Below, one piece after another: positions 8,011 to 16,797 of a DNA stretch of 64,000 nucleotides. The stretch lies in the NCBI RefSeq assembly GCF_014203595.1, contig NZ_JACHJK010000001.1:684582-748581 (forward strand). The letters are read 5' to 3'. The position numbers and the translations under genes were made by a program. How positions within the stretch are numbered: the stretch's first letter is position 1; every line of letters begins with the position of its first letter. The DNA is from Streptomyces echinatus (lineage in GTDB: Bacteria > Actinomycetota > Actinomycetes > Streptomycetales > Streptomycetaceae). A model generated the notes under the pieces. The model had not been told where the DNA came from. It saw only the letters and a list, made by a program, of their open reading frames with translations, and searched no databases.

Positions 8011-8987
8011 CGGGGGATGGAGGTGCCGGCGTCATGACCACGGCGCCCGGACCCGCGGACCCGTTCGTGCATCCCGCGCTGTTCTACGGCGACCCCGGGG
8101 AGTACCTGGCCGGGACCGTGCCCTTCGTCCGCGCGGCGCTGGCCGCGGACGAGCCGGTCGCGGTCGCCGTCCCCGGCGAGAACCTCCGGCTGATCCAGGA
8201 CGAGCTGGGTGCCGACGGCGCGGCCGTGCGCTTCCTGGACATGCGGGAGGCCGGCCGCAACCCCGGCCGGATCATCCCGGGCGTGCTGCGCGCCTTCGCC
8301 GACGGCCGGCCGCCCGGCCGGCGGGTCCGGATCGTCGGCGAGCCGGTCTGGGCGGGCCGCAGCCCGGCCGAGTACCCGGCCTGCGCCCAGCACGAGGCAC
8401 TGATCAACGCGGCGTTCCGGGGCCGCGAGGTCACCATCCTGTGCCCGTACGACACCGCCCGCCTCGACGAGCGGGCCCTCGCCGACGCCCACGCCACCCA
8501 CCCCGTCGTCATCCCGGCGGGCTCCGGCGCCGAGCGTGCCAGCGCGGTCTACGACCCCGAGGGCGTCGTCGCCCGCTACAACGTGCCGCCGGGGCCCGCC
8601 CCCGGCGCCGGCCCCGACGTGCTCGGCGTCGCCTTCGACGCGGAGTCCCTGTCCGCCGCCCGGCATCTGGCCACCGGCCACGGCGCCCGGCTGGGCCTGT
8701 CCGGCGCGGGCCTGGAGAACCTGGCGCTGATCACCGCCGAGCTGACCACGAACAGTGTGATCCACGGCGGCGGTACGGGCGCGCTCACGGTGTGGCCCGA
8801 GGGCGGCCATGTGCTGTGCGAGGTCCGCGACAAGGGCCGCTTCACCGACCCGCTGGCCGGCCGCCGCCCCGCCGCCCGCGACCAGCGCGGCGGCCGCGGG
8901 CTGCTGCTGGTCAACCTGGTGGCGGACCTGGTACGGATCCACACCGGCCCGGAGGGCACGACCATCCGCTGCTACCTGGGCCGCTGA
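8007..8987 (+). CDS. MEDS-domain sensor with HATPase (anti-sigma/kinase-like)
   Basis: About 326 aa. The N-terminal half (about 20-175) matches the MEDS (DcmR-type) sensory domain, with HPALFYGDPGEYL near the start. The C-terminal half is a GHKL ATPase of the RsbW type, with an N-box in ITAELTTNSVIHGGG, an Asp box EVRDKG and a GRGLLLVNLVADLV segment. No phosphoaccepting His domain is present, so it is better read as an anti-sigma or serine kinase than as a histidine kinase. The start and ribosome-binding region is duplicated in tandem: GAGGTG precedes the first ATG and GGAGGTG a second ATG at 8034, both followed by acceptable protein. Confidence 0.82.
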   Translation: MTGDGGAGVMTTAPGPADPFVHPALFYGDPGEYLAGTVPFVRAALAADEPVAVAVPGENLRLIQDELGADGAAVRFLDMREAGRNPGRIIPGVLRAFADGRPPGRRVRIVGEPVWAGRSPAEYPACAQHEALINAAFRGREVTILCPYDTARLDERALADAHATHPVVIPAGSGAERASAVYDPEGVVARYNVPPGPAPGAGPDVLGVAFDAESLSAARHLATGHGARLGLSGAGLENLALITAELTTNSVIHGGGTGALTVWPEGGHVLCEVRDKGRFTDPLAGRRPAARDQRGGRGLLLVNLVADLVRIHTGPEGTTIRCYLGR

Positions 8988-8999
8988 GACACCGCCCCG

Positions 9000-9497
9000 T
9001 CACCGCCGCGCCGCTGGGAACACCGCTGCGGAATCCGGGTGCCGGTGCGCCGTCGTGCCGCCCGGGCCGCTCCGGGGTCCGCCGCGCCGGCCGGGCCGCC
9101 GGGGCGCCGTCGTGCCGTCCGGGCCGTCGGACGCCGCCGTCACCTCGGGCAGGGGATCGGCGCGGCGGGCGACGTCGAGCAGGGTGCGCAGGGCCGCCTC
9201 GGCCGGGCCGAGCCGGGCGCGCCACCGGGCGACGATGCTGACGGGCCGGATTGGCTCGGTCAGCGGCAGCTCTACCAGCTCCCCCTCGCGCAGCTCCCGG
9301 GTGACCGCCGGCTCCGGCAGCAGGGTGACCCCGTGCCCGTGCCCGATGAGCCGCAGCAGAGCCGCCAACGACCCCTGGAGCAGCGTCTGCTGGGCCCCGG
9401 CCGGCAGATCCCGGCCGAAGCGGTCCACCAGCATCCGCGAGGTGCAGCCCCGCTCGGCAACCAGGAAGTCGTACCGCAGCAGCTGTTCCGGCGTCAC
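9000..9497 (-). pseudogene. LysR-type regulator remnant (C-terminal half only)
   Basis: The open frame encodes only the second half of a LysR effector-binding domain. It starts LLRYDFLVAERGCTSR and continues through GHGHGVTLLPEPAV to ALRTLLDVARR. The family is normally about 300 aa; the winged-helix DNA-binding domain and the first part of the effector domain, some 165 residues, are absent upstream, where only non-coding sequence precedes the next gene. The last 50 codons are low-complexity Gly/Pro/Arg that family members lack, suggesting read-through of a damaged 3' end. It is unlikely to be functional. Confidence 0.7.
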
Positions 9498-9562
9498 CGG
9501 ACCCCGCCCGGCCGGCGGAGGGGGTGCGTGGCGTCGTTTGGGTGCTGCCTTGGGGTGCTGGT

Positions 9563-10990
9563 TCAGAGGGGGGCCTGCCAGGTTGTCGGGGGGTGGTTGT
9601 CGGTGTGTACCGTCAGGCGTACGGCGGGGCGGCCGTTGGGAAGGGTTGCCGTCGTGTCGACGGTGACCGTGAGGCGGGTGACGTCGGGGCGGCGGGTCGC
9701 GGTCGCCAGGGCCCGGCGCAGCGCGGTCAGCAGATGGCCGGCGGTGCGCTCCGGGACCAGGCTGTCCACCGGCCCGAGGAACCGGGTGGACGCCGGGAAA
9801 CCGAGCACCGCCGCCGCGCCGGCCGTCTCCCGCAGCACCCTGCCCCGCAGGGTGGCCGGGGCTTCGGCCGGCTGCTGCTGGAGCGCGAAGATCGCCGTGC
9901 GCACCTCCTGGACCGTCGACTCCAGCTCGTCCACCGCCCTGCTCAACAGGTCGCTCACCACCGGCACCCGGGCCCGCCGCCGCGCCGCCTGGAGCATCAT
10001 CCCGGTCGCGAACAGCCGCTGGACCACCAGGTCGTGCAGGTCACGGGCGATCCGGTCGCGGTCCTCGTACACCGCGAGCCGCTCCCTGCCGTGCCGGGCG
10101 CCCGCGAGGACCAGGGCGAGCGCCGCCTGCGAGGCGAACTGACCGGCCAGGCGCCGTTCCACCGCCGTGTACGGGCGGTCGCCGCGCCGGCGCGGCAGCG
10201 CGAGCGTACCGATGAGCTGCCCCTCCGCCTGCAACGGCAGCATCATGCTGGGCCCGAACCGGTGCCGGACATGCGTCGTCATCCGCGGATCGGTCGCCGA
10301 GTCCTCGATGAACACCGGCTCACCACCGAGCAGTTGCTCCAGCACCGGGCTGCCCGGCGCGATGGTCGTCCCGACGAGGTCGCCGGGATCGTCGTACGCC
10401 GACGCGGTCACGATCTCCATGCCGCCCTCCGGGGTGGGCTGCAGGATCACCCCCGCGGCGGCGTCCGCGAGCAGCCGGGCCCGCTCCGCGACCGTCGCCA
10501 GCGCGTCCTGCGCGCTCTCCCCGGACAGCAGCGCCGTGGTCACGGCCGCCGCGCCCTCGATCCACCGCTCCCGCTGCCGGGCCGCCTCGTACAGCCGGGC
10601 GTTGCCGATCGCGGTGCCCGCCTGCGTGGCCAGCACCCGCAGCAGCTGTTCGTCCTCGGCGGTGAACGGCCCGCCGCCCCGCTTGCCCGCCAGCCGCAGC
10701 CGCCCGAACGGCTCGTCGTCCACCAGGATCGGCACGTCCAGGACCGGCGCGTCCGGGACCGGCACGTCCGGGGCGCCCGCCGGGGCCGCCGGGGGCGGTT
10801 CGCCGGTCCGGATCTCGGTGAGGCCGTCCTGGCCGGGATCGGCCGGGCCGAGCGTCGCGTACCGGGCGCCGGTCAGCTCGGCGGCGCCGTCCACGATCCG
10901 CTGGAGGGTGGTGCGCAGTTCGAGTTCGGAGCCGACCGAGAGGACCGCCTCCAGCAGCGGCGGCAGCCGGGGAACGGGATCGCCGGCCAT
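9563..10990 (-). CDS. GAF-GAF sensor kinase with incomplete ATPase domain
   Basis: A 475-aa protein of the DevS/DosS architecture. It has GAF domains at about 15-145 and 155-305, then a HisKA_3 dimerisation helix RIARDLHDLVVQRLF with the phosphorylatable His near 320. The ATPase domain that follows is degenerate. The N-box region reads LRRALATATRR without the expected Asn, and the protein stops soon after RLTVHTDN, the place of the DNGxG box, so the final G-box region is missing. Family members are usually about 560 aa. It may still dimerise and sense, but autophosphorylation is doubtful. No response regulator gene is next to it. It lies 22 bases downstream of the actin-like gene on the same strand. 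Confidence 0.82.
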   Translation of the reverse strand: MAGDPVPRLPPLLEAVLSVGSELELRTTLQRIVDGAAELTGARYATLGPADPGQDGLTEIRTGEPPPAAPAGAPDVPVPDAPVLDVPILVDDEPFGRLRLAGKRGGGPFTAEDEQLLRVLATQAGTAIGNARLYEAARQRERWIEGAAAVTTALLSGESAQDALATVAERARLLADAAAGVILQPTPEGGMEIVTASAYDDPGDLVGTTIAPGSPVLEQLLGGEPVFIEDSATDPRMTTHVRHRFGPSMMLPLQAEGQLIGTLALPRRRGDRPYTAVERRLAGQFASQAALALVLAGARHGRERLAVYEDRDRIARDLHDLVVQRLFATGMMLQAARRRARVPVVSDLLSRAVDELESTVQEVRTAIFALQQQPAEAPATLRGRVLRETAGAAAVLGFPASTRFLGPVDSLVPERTAGHLLTALRRALATATRRPDVTRLTVTVDTTATLPNGRPAVRLTVHTDNHPPTTWQAPL

Positions 10991-11012
10991 ACGGCGGTGC
11001 GCCCGGTCCCGC

Positions 11013-12050
11013 TCAGGCGGCCAGCGGGTCCAGGACCAGCGGCTCGATCCGGCCCTCCAGCATGGCGCCCAGGCCCTGGGCCGCGCAGATGTCGGGCCGC
11101 TCGGCGATGTGCACCGGCATCCGGGTGGCCTGCCGCAGCATCTGGTCGAACCCCGGCAGCAGCGCCGAACCGCCGACCATCATGATCCCGCGGTCCGCGA
11201 GGTCGGCCACCAGGTCGGGCGGGCAGTCCCGCAGCACCCTGCCGATGCTGTCCAGGACGGCCGTCAGCGGGGTCTGGATCGCGTCGCGCACGGCGGCGGT
11301 GTCCACGCGCACACTGCGCGCGAGCCCCGTGACCACGTCCCGCCCATGGATCTCGGTCGACGCCGGGCCGTGCGGGGTGAGGCCGTTGCCGGACAGCGCC
11401 AGCTGCAGCGGCCGTACCGACTGGCTGGGCAGCATCAGCTCGTGCTCGTGCCGCAGGTGCTGCACGATCGCGTGGTCCACGGCCTCGCCGCCCACCTGGA
11501 TCCGGTCGGCGGTGACGATGGAGCCCAGCGAGAGCACCGCGACCTGGGTGGCCGCCGCCCCGCACACCATGATCATGGTGGCCTCGGGCCGCTCCACCGG
11601 CAGCCCGCACCCCACCGCCGCGGCGATCAGCGTGTCCACCAGCTCGACCCGCCGCGCCCCCAGCCCGACCAGCGTCTCGATCGTCGCCCGCTGGGCCAGC
11701 GGATCCGCGTCGTGCGGGGCACAGGCCGCCGCCCGCAGCCGCGGCTTGCGGCGCAGCATCCGGCGCATCTTGTCGCCGAGCAGATGCCGCAGCATGCGCT
11801 GGGCCATCTCGATGTCGACCACCGTGCCGCCGGCGATGGGCCGTACGACCTTGATGTAGTCCGGGGTGCGCCCCGTCATCTTCTCCGCGAACTCGCCCAC
11901 GGCGATGAGCGCGCCGGTACGGGTGTTCACGGCGGCGGCCGAGGGCTGGTCCACGACCAGACCGGCGCCCCTCACGTACACCCGGGTACGGGCCGCGCCC
12001 AGGTCGACGGCGAAGTGGCACCGGCGCAACTGCTCCAGGCTGACGGTCAC
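11013..12050 (-). CDS. mbl: MreB/Mbl-like bacterial actin
   Basis: A 345-aa member of the MreB/Mbl family, cytoskeletal ATPases that organise the cell envelope; in Streptomyces they act mainly in spore-wall formation. The first phosphate loop is HFAVDLGAARTRVYVRG (12-28). VVRPIAGGTVVDIEMAQRML is the usual second motif region, TMIMVCGAAATQVAVLSLG is the phosphate-2 region, and IMMVGGSALLPGF the adenosine motif near the end. A GTG start with AGAGGAT before it is preferred over upstream in-frame starts that only add shadow sequence. The gene symbol rests on recalled synteny with mbl near matB in Streptomyces. The sensor kinase follows closely. Confidence 0.82.
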   Translation of the reverse strand: MTVSLEQLRRCHFAVDLGAARTRVYVRGAGLVVDQPSAAAVNTRTGALIAVGEFAEKMTGRTPDYIKVVRPIAGGTVVDIEMAQRMLRHLLGDKMRRMLRRKPRLRAAACAPHDADPLAQRATIETLVGLGARRVELVDTLIAAAVGCGLPVERPEATMIMVCGAAATQVAVLSLGSIVTADRIQVGGEAVDHAIVQHLRHEHELMLPSQSVRPLQLALSGNGLTPHGPASTEIHGRDVVTGLARSVRVDTAAVRDAIQTPLTAVLDSIGRVLRDCPPDLVADLADRGIMMVGGSALLPGFDQMLRQATRMPVHIAERPDICAAQGLGAMLEGRIEPLVLDPLAA

Positions 12051-12208
12051 GGCAGATCCTCTCGAGTGCGCGGGCCTTGGGGCCCCTCCGGATCGGCGGG
12101 CCCACTGGCATCCTGCCGCGTGGCCGGGAGCGGGCGCCTTCTGTGGGCGGCCGGGCGGGGCGCCGCTGAACGGGCGTATTTCGGGGCCGCTTCGGTGTGT
12201 CGTCCACG

Positions 12209-15200
12209 TCAGACCGTGCGGGCGGCCTCCAGCAGCGGTTCGAGGGACGAGACGGTGACCTCGCTGCCCTCCTCGCGCAGGCGCCGGCGCCCGGACGTGG
12301 TGGGGGCGTAGCCGACGAAGCGGAGCCCGAGCTGCTGGGCGGCGGTCAGCTCCGCGACCGAGGAGCTGATCAGGACGCCGCTGCGGGCGGGGATGTCCAG
12401 GACGTCCAGGGCCCGCAGCAGGCAGTCGGGGTGCGGGGTCAGCAGGCCCAGGTCGTCGCGGCGGCCGTGGACACCCGCGAGGGGCAGCCGGTGGGGTTCC
12501 AGACAGCGATGGACGGCCGGGGCGGACACGTCGGTCACCACGCTGACGCTGCGGCCGGACCGGTGCAGGGCGCGGACCAGCGCGAGGGATCGGTGCGTCG
12601 TGGGCGCGTCGGGTACGGCGGCCAGTTCCAGCTCGTCGAGGCGCGCCCGCAGCAGCGGGCCGAGCCGGTCGTGCGCGAAGGCGCGCAGCAGGTCCAGCGG
12701 ATGCGTGAAGGCCTCCCGGCCGGCGGGGCCCGCGATGGGCAGCGGCCGGCCTGTCAGCGCGTCCTGCGGGTCGCGGTGGTCGGCCACGACCGACAGCAGG
12801 TCGAGGACCGCCTCCCGTGCCGTGTGCGCCGTGAACAGCCGGGCGAGGGGTCCCTCGAAACCGATCAGCACCGTCTCGGCGCCGGTGAGGAGGGCCGACA
12901 GCCGGCGGCGCGACGGAACCGGCGGCTCGGCGGCCGGCTCGGGCGCCCACTCGGGGACCAGCTGCACGGTGTACGACACCGTCAGCCCCGGCACCGGCCA
13001 GTCGTCCACCTCCGCGTTCACCGCCCGCTGGGCCGCGCCCGCACGGCGCAGCGGATGACGGCGGGTGACGGGGGCCGCCGCGGCGCACAGGTGCTCCAGC
13101 AGGAGGGCGGGGACCCCGGTGGCCTCGCCCCGGACGAAGGCGACCGGATCGGCGACGCGCCAGGACAGCATCACCGCGGCCTTGAACGCGCCCTTGCCGG
13201 AACTCGGCAGGGACACGATGTGGCGGGTCTCGTGCGGGGTGAGGTCGACCGAGTAGTACGTCTCCGGGCGGGGCGGACGCGCGCCGTACGGCTGGATCGG
13301 GTCGAGCAGGGTCAGCGGGCCGTCGGCGCGGGTGTGGACGACGGCCGTGCGGCCCGGGGTGGGGACACCCAGCTCGTGCAGGTCGTGGGTGATGAACGGG
13401 CCCTGGACCAGGTCACGTTCACCGGGCTCGGCGGACCGGGACCCGAGCGGGCAGTACCAGGCGGCCGGCGGGCTGTCCGGGGCGCTGTCGGGGAAGAGCG
13501 GCCGGAAGCGCTGTGAGCGCTGGGCGGCGGAGCTGGCGGCGAAGGCGTCGTACAGCGCGGGCGGCACGACGACCAGGACGTCGGCGGTCGCTCGCGGCGG
13601 CGGGACGGACGGCTGTCCGAACGTCACCCGCAGCCGCGGCGGATCGGCCAGCCGGGTGAGCGCCTGGGGGAGTTCCCGCAGGACGGCGACGAGGACGGGC
13701 AGGAGATAGGCGCCGGGCTCGACGCGCACCAGGTAGCCGTCGGGGCGGACGTCCATCTCGTACTGGCGGGGGCCGAGGGAGCCGCGCACGAGGATCTCGT
13801 GCACCGCGGCCTCCAGGGTGATGCGGGCCTCCGGGCGGCCGGTGAGTTCGTCGGCCTCGAAGCGGATCTCGGGACGGCCGACGGGCACCCCCACGGACAC
13901 TCCGGCACCGGCACCGGGTTCCGCGGCGACTGTGCCCTGGGCGCCGGTTCCGGCTTCGGGTTCCGCGACGGCTCCGCCTTCGGCGCCGGTTCCGGGTTCG
14001 GGCTCGGCATCGGTTCCGCCGCCGTCCGCCGAGAGCCGCCGTACGCTGTCCTCGCTGACCAGGGCGAACGGATCGCCTTCCGCGGCCGTCCCCGCACCCC
14101 GCGCGGACGGCACCGACGCCTGGAACTCGCCCGGCGCCCGGCCCGCCCGTCGGTCGATGAACTCGCCGATGCGCCCCAGGAGTTCGGAGGTACGGTTGCG
14201 GTCGGTGCGCGGCAGGCCGAGCAGCAGCAGCTCGCGGACGCCGTCCCGGAACGCGTAGGAGCCGGGCGATCCGCCGGGGACGGCGGTGAGCATGCCGCTG
14301 AGAACGACCTCGGCCAGGTGCTGGGGGCGCGGATCCGGTTCGACCGCGGCCTGCACCAGGCGCATGACCGGCAGGTCGGGGCGGCCCACCGCGAGATGGC
14401 CGGCCAGCCGGAACGCCTCGGGCGAGGCGGTCGCGCGGAACCGCAGCACCAGCTCCTCGGCGGACAGCGTGCCGACGTCGGTACGGTCCTCGGCGTCCGC
14501 CGGCAGCGGACGGCCCAGTGCGGCGACCGCGCCGGGGAACTCCGCTCCTCCCGGGGTGGTGAGCAGCGCGGCCCAGTGCGCCAGCCACCGCGGCTCCGGC
14601 TCCAGCACGGGAAGGGGGACGGCACCCCCGGCCACGCCGGACGCGAGCCGTCCCCGCGGCTCGTACCATCCGTGTCCCTCGTGCCACCCGTGCTCCTCGC
14701 ACTGCCCAGGGCTCTCGCACCGCCCGTGCCCCTCGCACTCCCCGGGGCTCTCGCACGGCCCGGGCCCCTCGCACCGCCCGTGCGCCTCGTACGGGGTGAA
14801 CGTGAGCGCCGCCGTGGGGGCCGCCGGACGCGGGGCCGACAGGCGGCCGGGGACGGTGGGCAGGGCCGTGTCCCGCCACAGGTGTTCCGGGAGCGGCTGC
14901 ACGACCGCCAGCGGCATCCGGCGCGCCCAGCGGTGCAGGGTGGCGTACCAGCGGGTCCCGGCCGGGCCCTCCCGCCACTGCGGGCCCATGCAGTCGCTGA
15001 TCAGCAGGGTGACGGTCCGGCCGTCGGCGGGGGCGAGCGCGTCGGGACCGCGCACCGTGCCGTCGGCGCCGGCGCGGTACAGCACGACCGTGCGGAACGC
15101 GCCCGACTGGGCCAGCACCGTGTGCAGTTCGCGGACCAGGGGGCGCCAGACCGGCATGGTCGGGCCGGTGTCGTACACCAGGTTCAGGCGCAGCCAGCGC

Positions 15201-15736
15201 TCCCGCGCGGGGCGCAGGACCGGCAGCCACCACGCGGGGTCGGCGCCCAGCCGGGCGATGCGGTCGGCGGTCGCCCGTTCGTCCAGTTCGTGGCCCACGG
15301 GCGCGTCGATCCGGCGGCCCAGCGGGCGCAGCGAGCGCTGCAGCGCGAGCGGATGGCGCAGCATCGGCGGCGCCGGGGCCAGCAGGATCCTGTGCGGCCG
15401 GTCCGCCGCCGGGCCGGGACCGCGGGAGGGGAGGTGCAGGGGAACGCGGGAGGGCGGCGCGGGCGCCGGGTCAGCGGGCTCCGGCGGGGACGGCCGGGGC
15501 GGCGGCACCGGAGACGGAGGCGGCGGCGGGGACGGGGACGGGGACGGTGGTGCCTGCTCCGGGGGCTCCCCGGGCATGCCCGGTCCGAGGCCGTCGGTGC
15601 CGGGGCCCATGTGCCGGGCCAGCCACAGCAGTTCGGCCAGTTCGAGCGGGGTCGGGTGCGCCCCGTCGGCCGCCCCGGCCAGTACGTCGGCCAGGCGGAC
15701 CAGGGGATCCCGGGAACCGGGGCGCTCAGAAGACAT
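12209..15736 (-). CDS. Large SAV_2336-type vWA-like protein with degenerate HAD domain
   Basis: A 1,175-aa protein. Residues 1-45 are a small helical domain, 55-110 a Pro-rich linker, and about 120-300 a vWA-like Rossmann domain (LVYDTGPTMPVW near 190, TLLISDCMG near 245) whose MIDAS motif is altered to DTGPT. Residues about 317-361 form a short Cys/Glu/Gly/His repeat. A helical domain (about 385-530), an acidic EPEAGTG-type linker and a middle domain (about 620-900) follow. The last 220 residues align with HAD phosphatases, but the catalytic positions are changed (LIGFEGPL, VVTDVS, LLTPHPD, LISSSVAEL). It overlaps the upstream AAA ATPase gene by 11 bases and is the last gene of the four-gene operon. 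Confidence 0.8.
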   Translation of the reverse strand: MSSERPGSRDPLVRLADVLAGAADGAHPTPLELAELLWLARHMGPGTDGLGPGMPGEPPEQAPPSPSPSPPPPPSPVPPPRPSPPEPADPAPAPPSRVPLHLPSRGPGPAADRPHRILLAPAPPMLRHPLALQRSLRPLGRRIDAPVGHELDERATADRIARLGADPAWWLPVLRPARERWLRLNLVYDTGPTMPVWRPLVRELHTVLAQSGAFRTVVLYRAGADGTVRGPDALAPADGRTVTLLISDCMGPQWREGPAGTRWYATLHRWARRMPLAVVQPLPEHLWRDTALPTVPGRLSAPRPAAPTAALTFTPYEAHGRCEGPGPCESPGECEGHGRCESPGQCEEHGWHEGHGWYEPRGRLASGVAGGAVPLPVLEPEPRWLAHWAALLTTPGGAEFPGAVAALGRPLPADAEDRTDVGTLSAEELVLRFRATASPEAFRLAGHLAVGRPDLPVMRLVQAAVEPDPRPQHLAEVVLSGMLTAVPGGSPGSYAFRDGVRELLLLGLPRTDRNRTSELLGRIGEFIDRRAGRAPGEFQASVPSARGAGTAAEGDPFALVSEDSVRRLSADGGGTDAEPEPGTGAEGGAVAEPEAGTGAQGTVAAEPGAGAGVSVGVPVGRPEIRFEADELTGRPEARITLEAAVHEILVRGSLGPRQYEMDVRPDGYLVRVEPGAYLLPVLVAVLRELPQALTRLADPPRLRVTFGQPSVPPPRATADVLVVVPPALYDAFAASSAAQRSQRFRPLFPDSAPDSPPAAWYCPLGSRSAEPGERDLVQGPFITHDLHELGVPTPGRTAVVHTRADGPLTLLDPIQPYGARPPRPETYYSVDLTPHETRHIVSLPSSGKGAFKAAVMLSWRVADPVAFVRGEATGVPALLLEHLCAAAAPVTRRHPLRRAGAAQRAVNAEVDDWPVPGLTVSYTVQLVPEWAPEPAAEPPVPSRRRLSALLTGAETVLIGFEGPLARLFTAHTAREAVLDLLSVVADHRDPQDALTGRPLPIAGPAGREAFTHPLDLLRAFAHDRLGPLLRARLDELELAAVPDAPTTHRSLALVRALHRSGRSVSVVTDVSAPAVHRCLEPHRLPLAGVHGRRDDLGLLTPHPDCLLRALDVLDIPARSGVLISSSVAELTAAQQLGLRFVGYAPTTSGRRRLREEGSEVTVSSLEPLLEAARTV
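14665..14788 (-). repeat. Cys/His-rich hexad repeat inside the vWA-like protein
   Basis: About 41 codons made of degenerate six-residue units of the type CEGHGR, CESPGQ and CEGPGP, later HEGHGW. At DNA level this is an 18-base pattern with alternating variants. It sits just after the vWA-like domain and has no counterpart elsewhere in the window. The spaced Cys and His suggest either a metal-binding strip or a simple repeat expansion. Confidence 0.75.
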
Positions 15737-16760
15737 CGGACTGCACGGCCCGCCCCAGGTACGGCATCAGCTGCTCGGCCAGCCGGTCCAGGGAATCGGT
15801 GTCGAGGTCGGCGGAGCGGGCCAGGTAGATCGCGTTGAGGAGCTGGTCGGTGGCCAGGTCGCCGACGCCCGACCGGGACAGGAAACGGTCGATCAGGGTC
15901 CGTGCGTAGGAGTCGGGTTCACCCAGGTGGGCTCGGACGATCTCGGCGAGGTGCCGGTCGTCCGGCTGGCGCAGGTGCAGCGTGACGCAGCGGCGCAGGA
16001 AGGCGGGCGGGAACTCGCGCTCGCCGTTGCTGGTGAGCACGACGAAGGGGAAGGCCCGGCAGCGGACCCGGCCGCGCGCCACCGGGACCCGCTCGTCGGT
16101 GCCGTCGGCCAGCACCTCGGCGACGCCGTCCGGTGCGAGCCGGGCGGCGCGCACCAGCTCCGGGATCTCGTACTGGCCCTCCTCCAGCACGTTCAGCAGG
16201 TCGTTGGGCAGGTCTAGGTCGCTCTTGTCGATCTCGTCGATGAGCAGCGCGCGGGGACGGGCGTACGGCAGGAGGGCCGTCCCCAGCGGACCCAGGCGCA
16301 GATGGTGCTCGATGCCCGACCGGTCGTCCGCGCCCCGCGGCCCGTCCTGGCGGGCGGCCTCCTGCCGGGCCGCGTACAGCCGCGAGAGCGGGTCGTACTG
16401 GTAGAGGCCGTCGTGCAGGGTGCTGCGGCTGGTGATGTTCCAGCGCAGCACCGGGCCCAGCCCGAGCTCCCGGGCGACCGCGTACACGAGCGAGGACTTG
16501 CCGGTGCCGGGCGGCCCGGTGACCAGCAGCGGTCGCCGCAGGTACAGGGCCGCGTTGACCAGCTGGACCGTCTCCTCGGTGGCCTGGTACGTCTCGGCGC
16601 GGTGGGTGCGGTCGGGGGAGACGGCGGAGGCGTCGGCGGCCGCGTCCGGCGCCGGGAGCACCGGCCCGCCGTCGAAGGCCCGCCAGGGCGGCGGGGCGGG
16701 GAGCTCGGCGATGCCGTCGTGCGGCTCGTTCGTACCGGTGTAGACGGGCCACAGGGGCAT
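15726..16760 (-). CDS. MoxR-type AAA ATPase
   Basis: A 344-aa AAA+ ATPase. It has Walker A GPPGTGKSS (82-90), Walker B ALLIDEIDKSD (171-181), a sensor-1 VVLTSNGEREFP segment, and the arginine-rich FPPAFLRRCV typical of MoxR enzymes. MoxR ATPases work with vWA-domain partners as chaperone-like remodelling or activation machines. Here the vWA-like partner is the overlapping downstream gene, and a trypsin/VMAP-type protein lies upstream. GGAGAAGAAG precedes the ATG. All key nucleotide-binding residues are intact, so it should be active. Confidence 0.9.
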   Translation of the reverse strand: MPLWPVYTGTNEPHDGIAELPAPPPWRAFDGGPVLPAPDAAADASAVSPDRTHRAETYQATEETVQLVNAALYLRRPLLVTGPPGTGKSSLVYAVARELGLGPVLRWNITSRSTLHDGLYQYDPLSRLYAARQEAARQDGPRGADDRSGIEHHLRLGPLGTALLPYARPRALLIDEIDKSDLDLPNDLLNVLEEGQYEIPELVRAARLAPDGVAEVLADGTDERVPVARGRVRCRAFPFVVLTSNGEREFPPAFLRRCVTLHLRQPDDRHLAEIVRAHLGEPDSYARTLIDRFLSRSGVGDLATDQLLNAIYLARSADLDTDSLDRLAEQLMPYLGRAVQSDVF

Positions 16761-16797
16761 GGGTTCTTCTTCTCCGTGGGGGCGGTCGTACGGTCGG

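Noticed and set aside
13799..16217. Very long plus-strand frames opposite the vWA-like and ATPase genes
   Set aside because: They are antisense shadows caused by GC-rich third positions; the minus-strand genes have clear domains and overlapping starts and stops.
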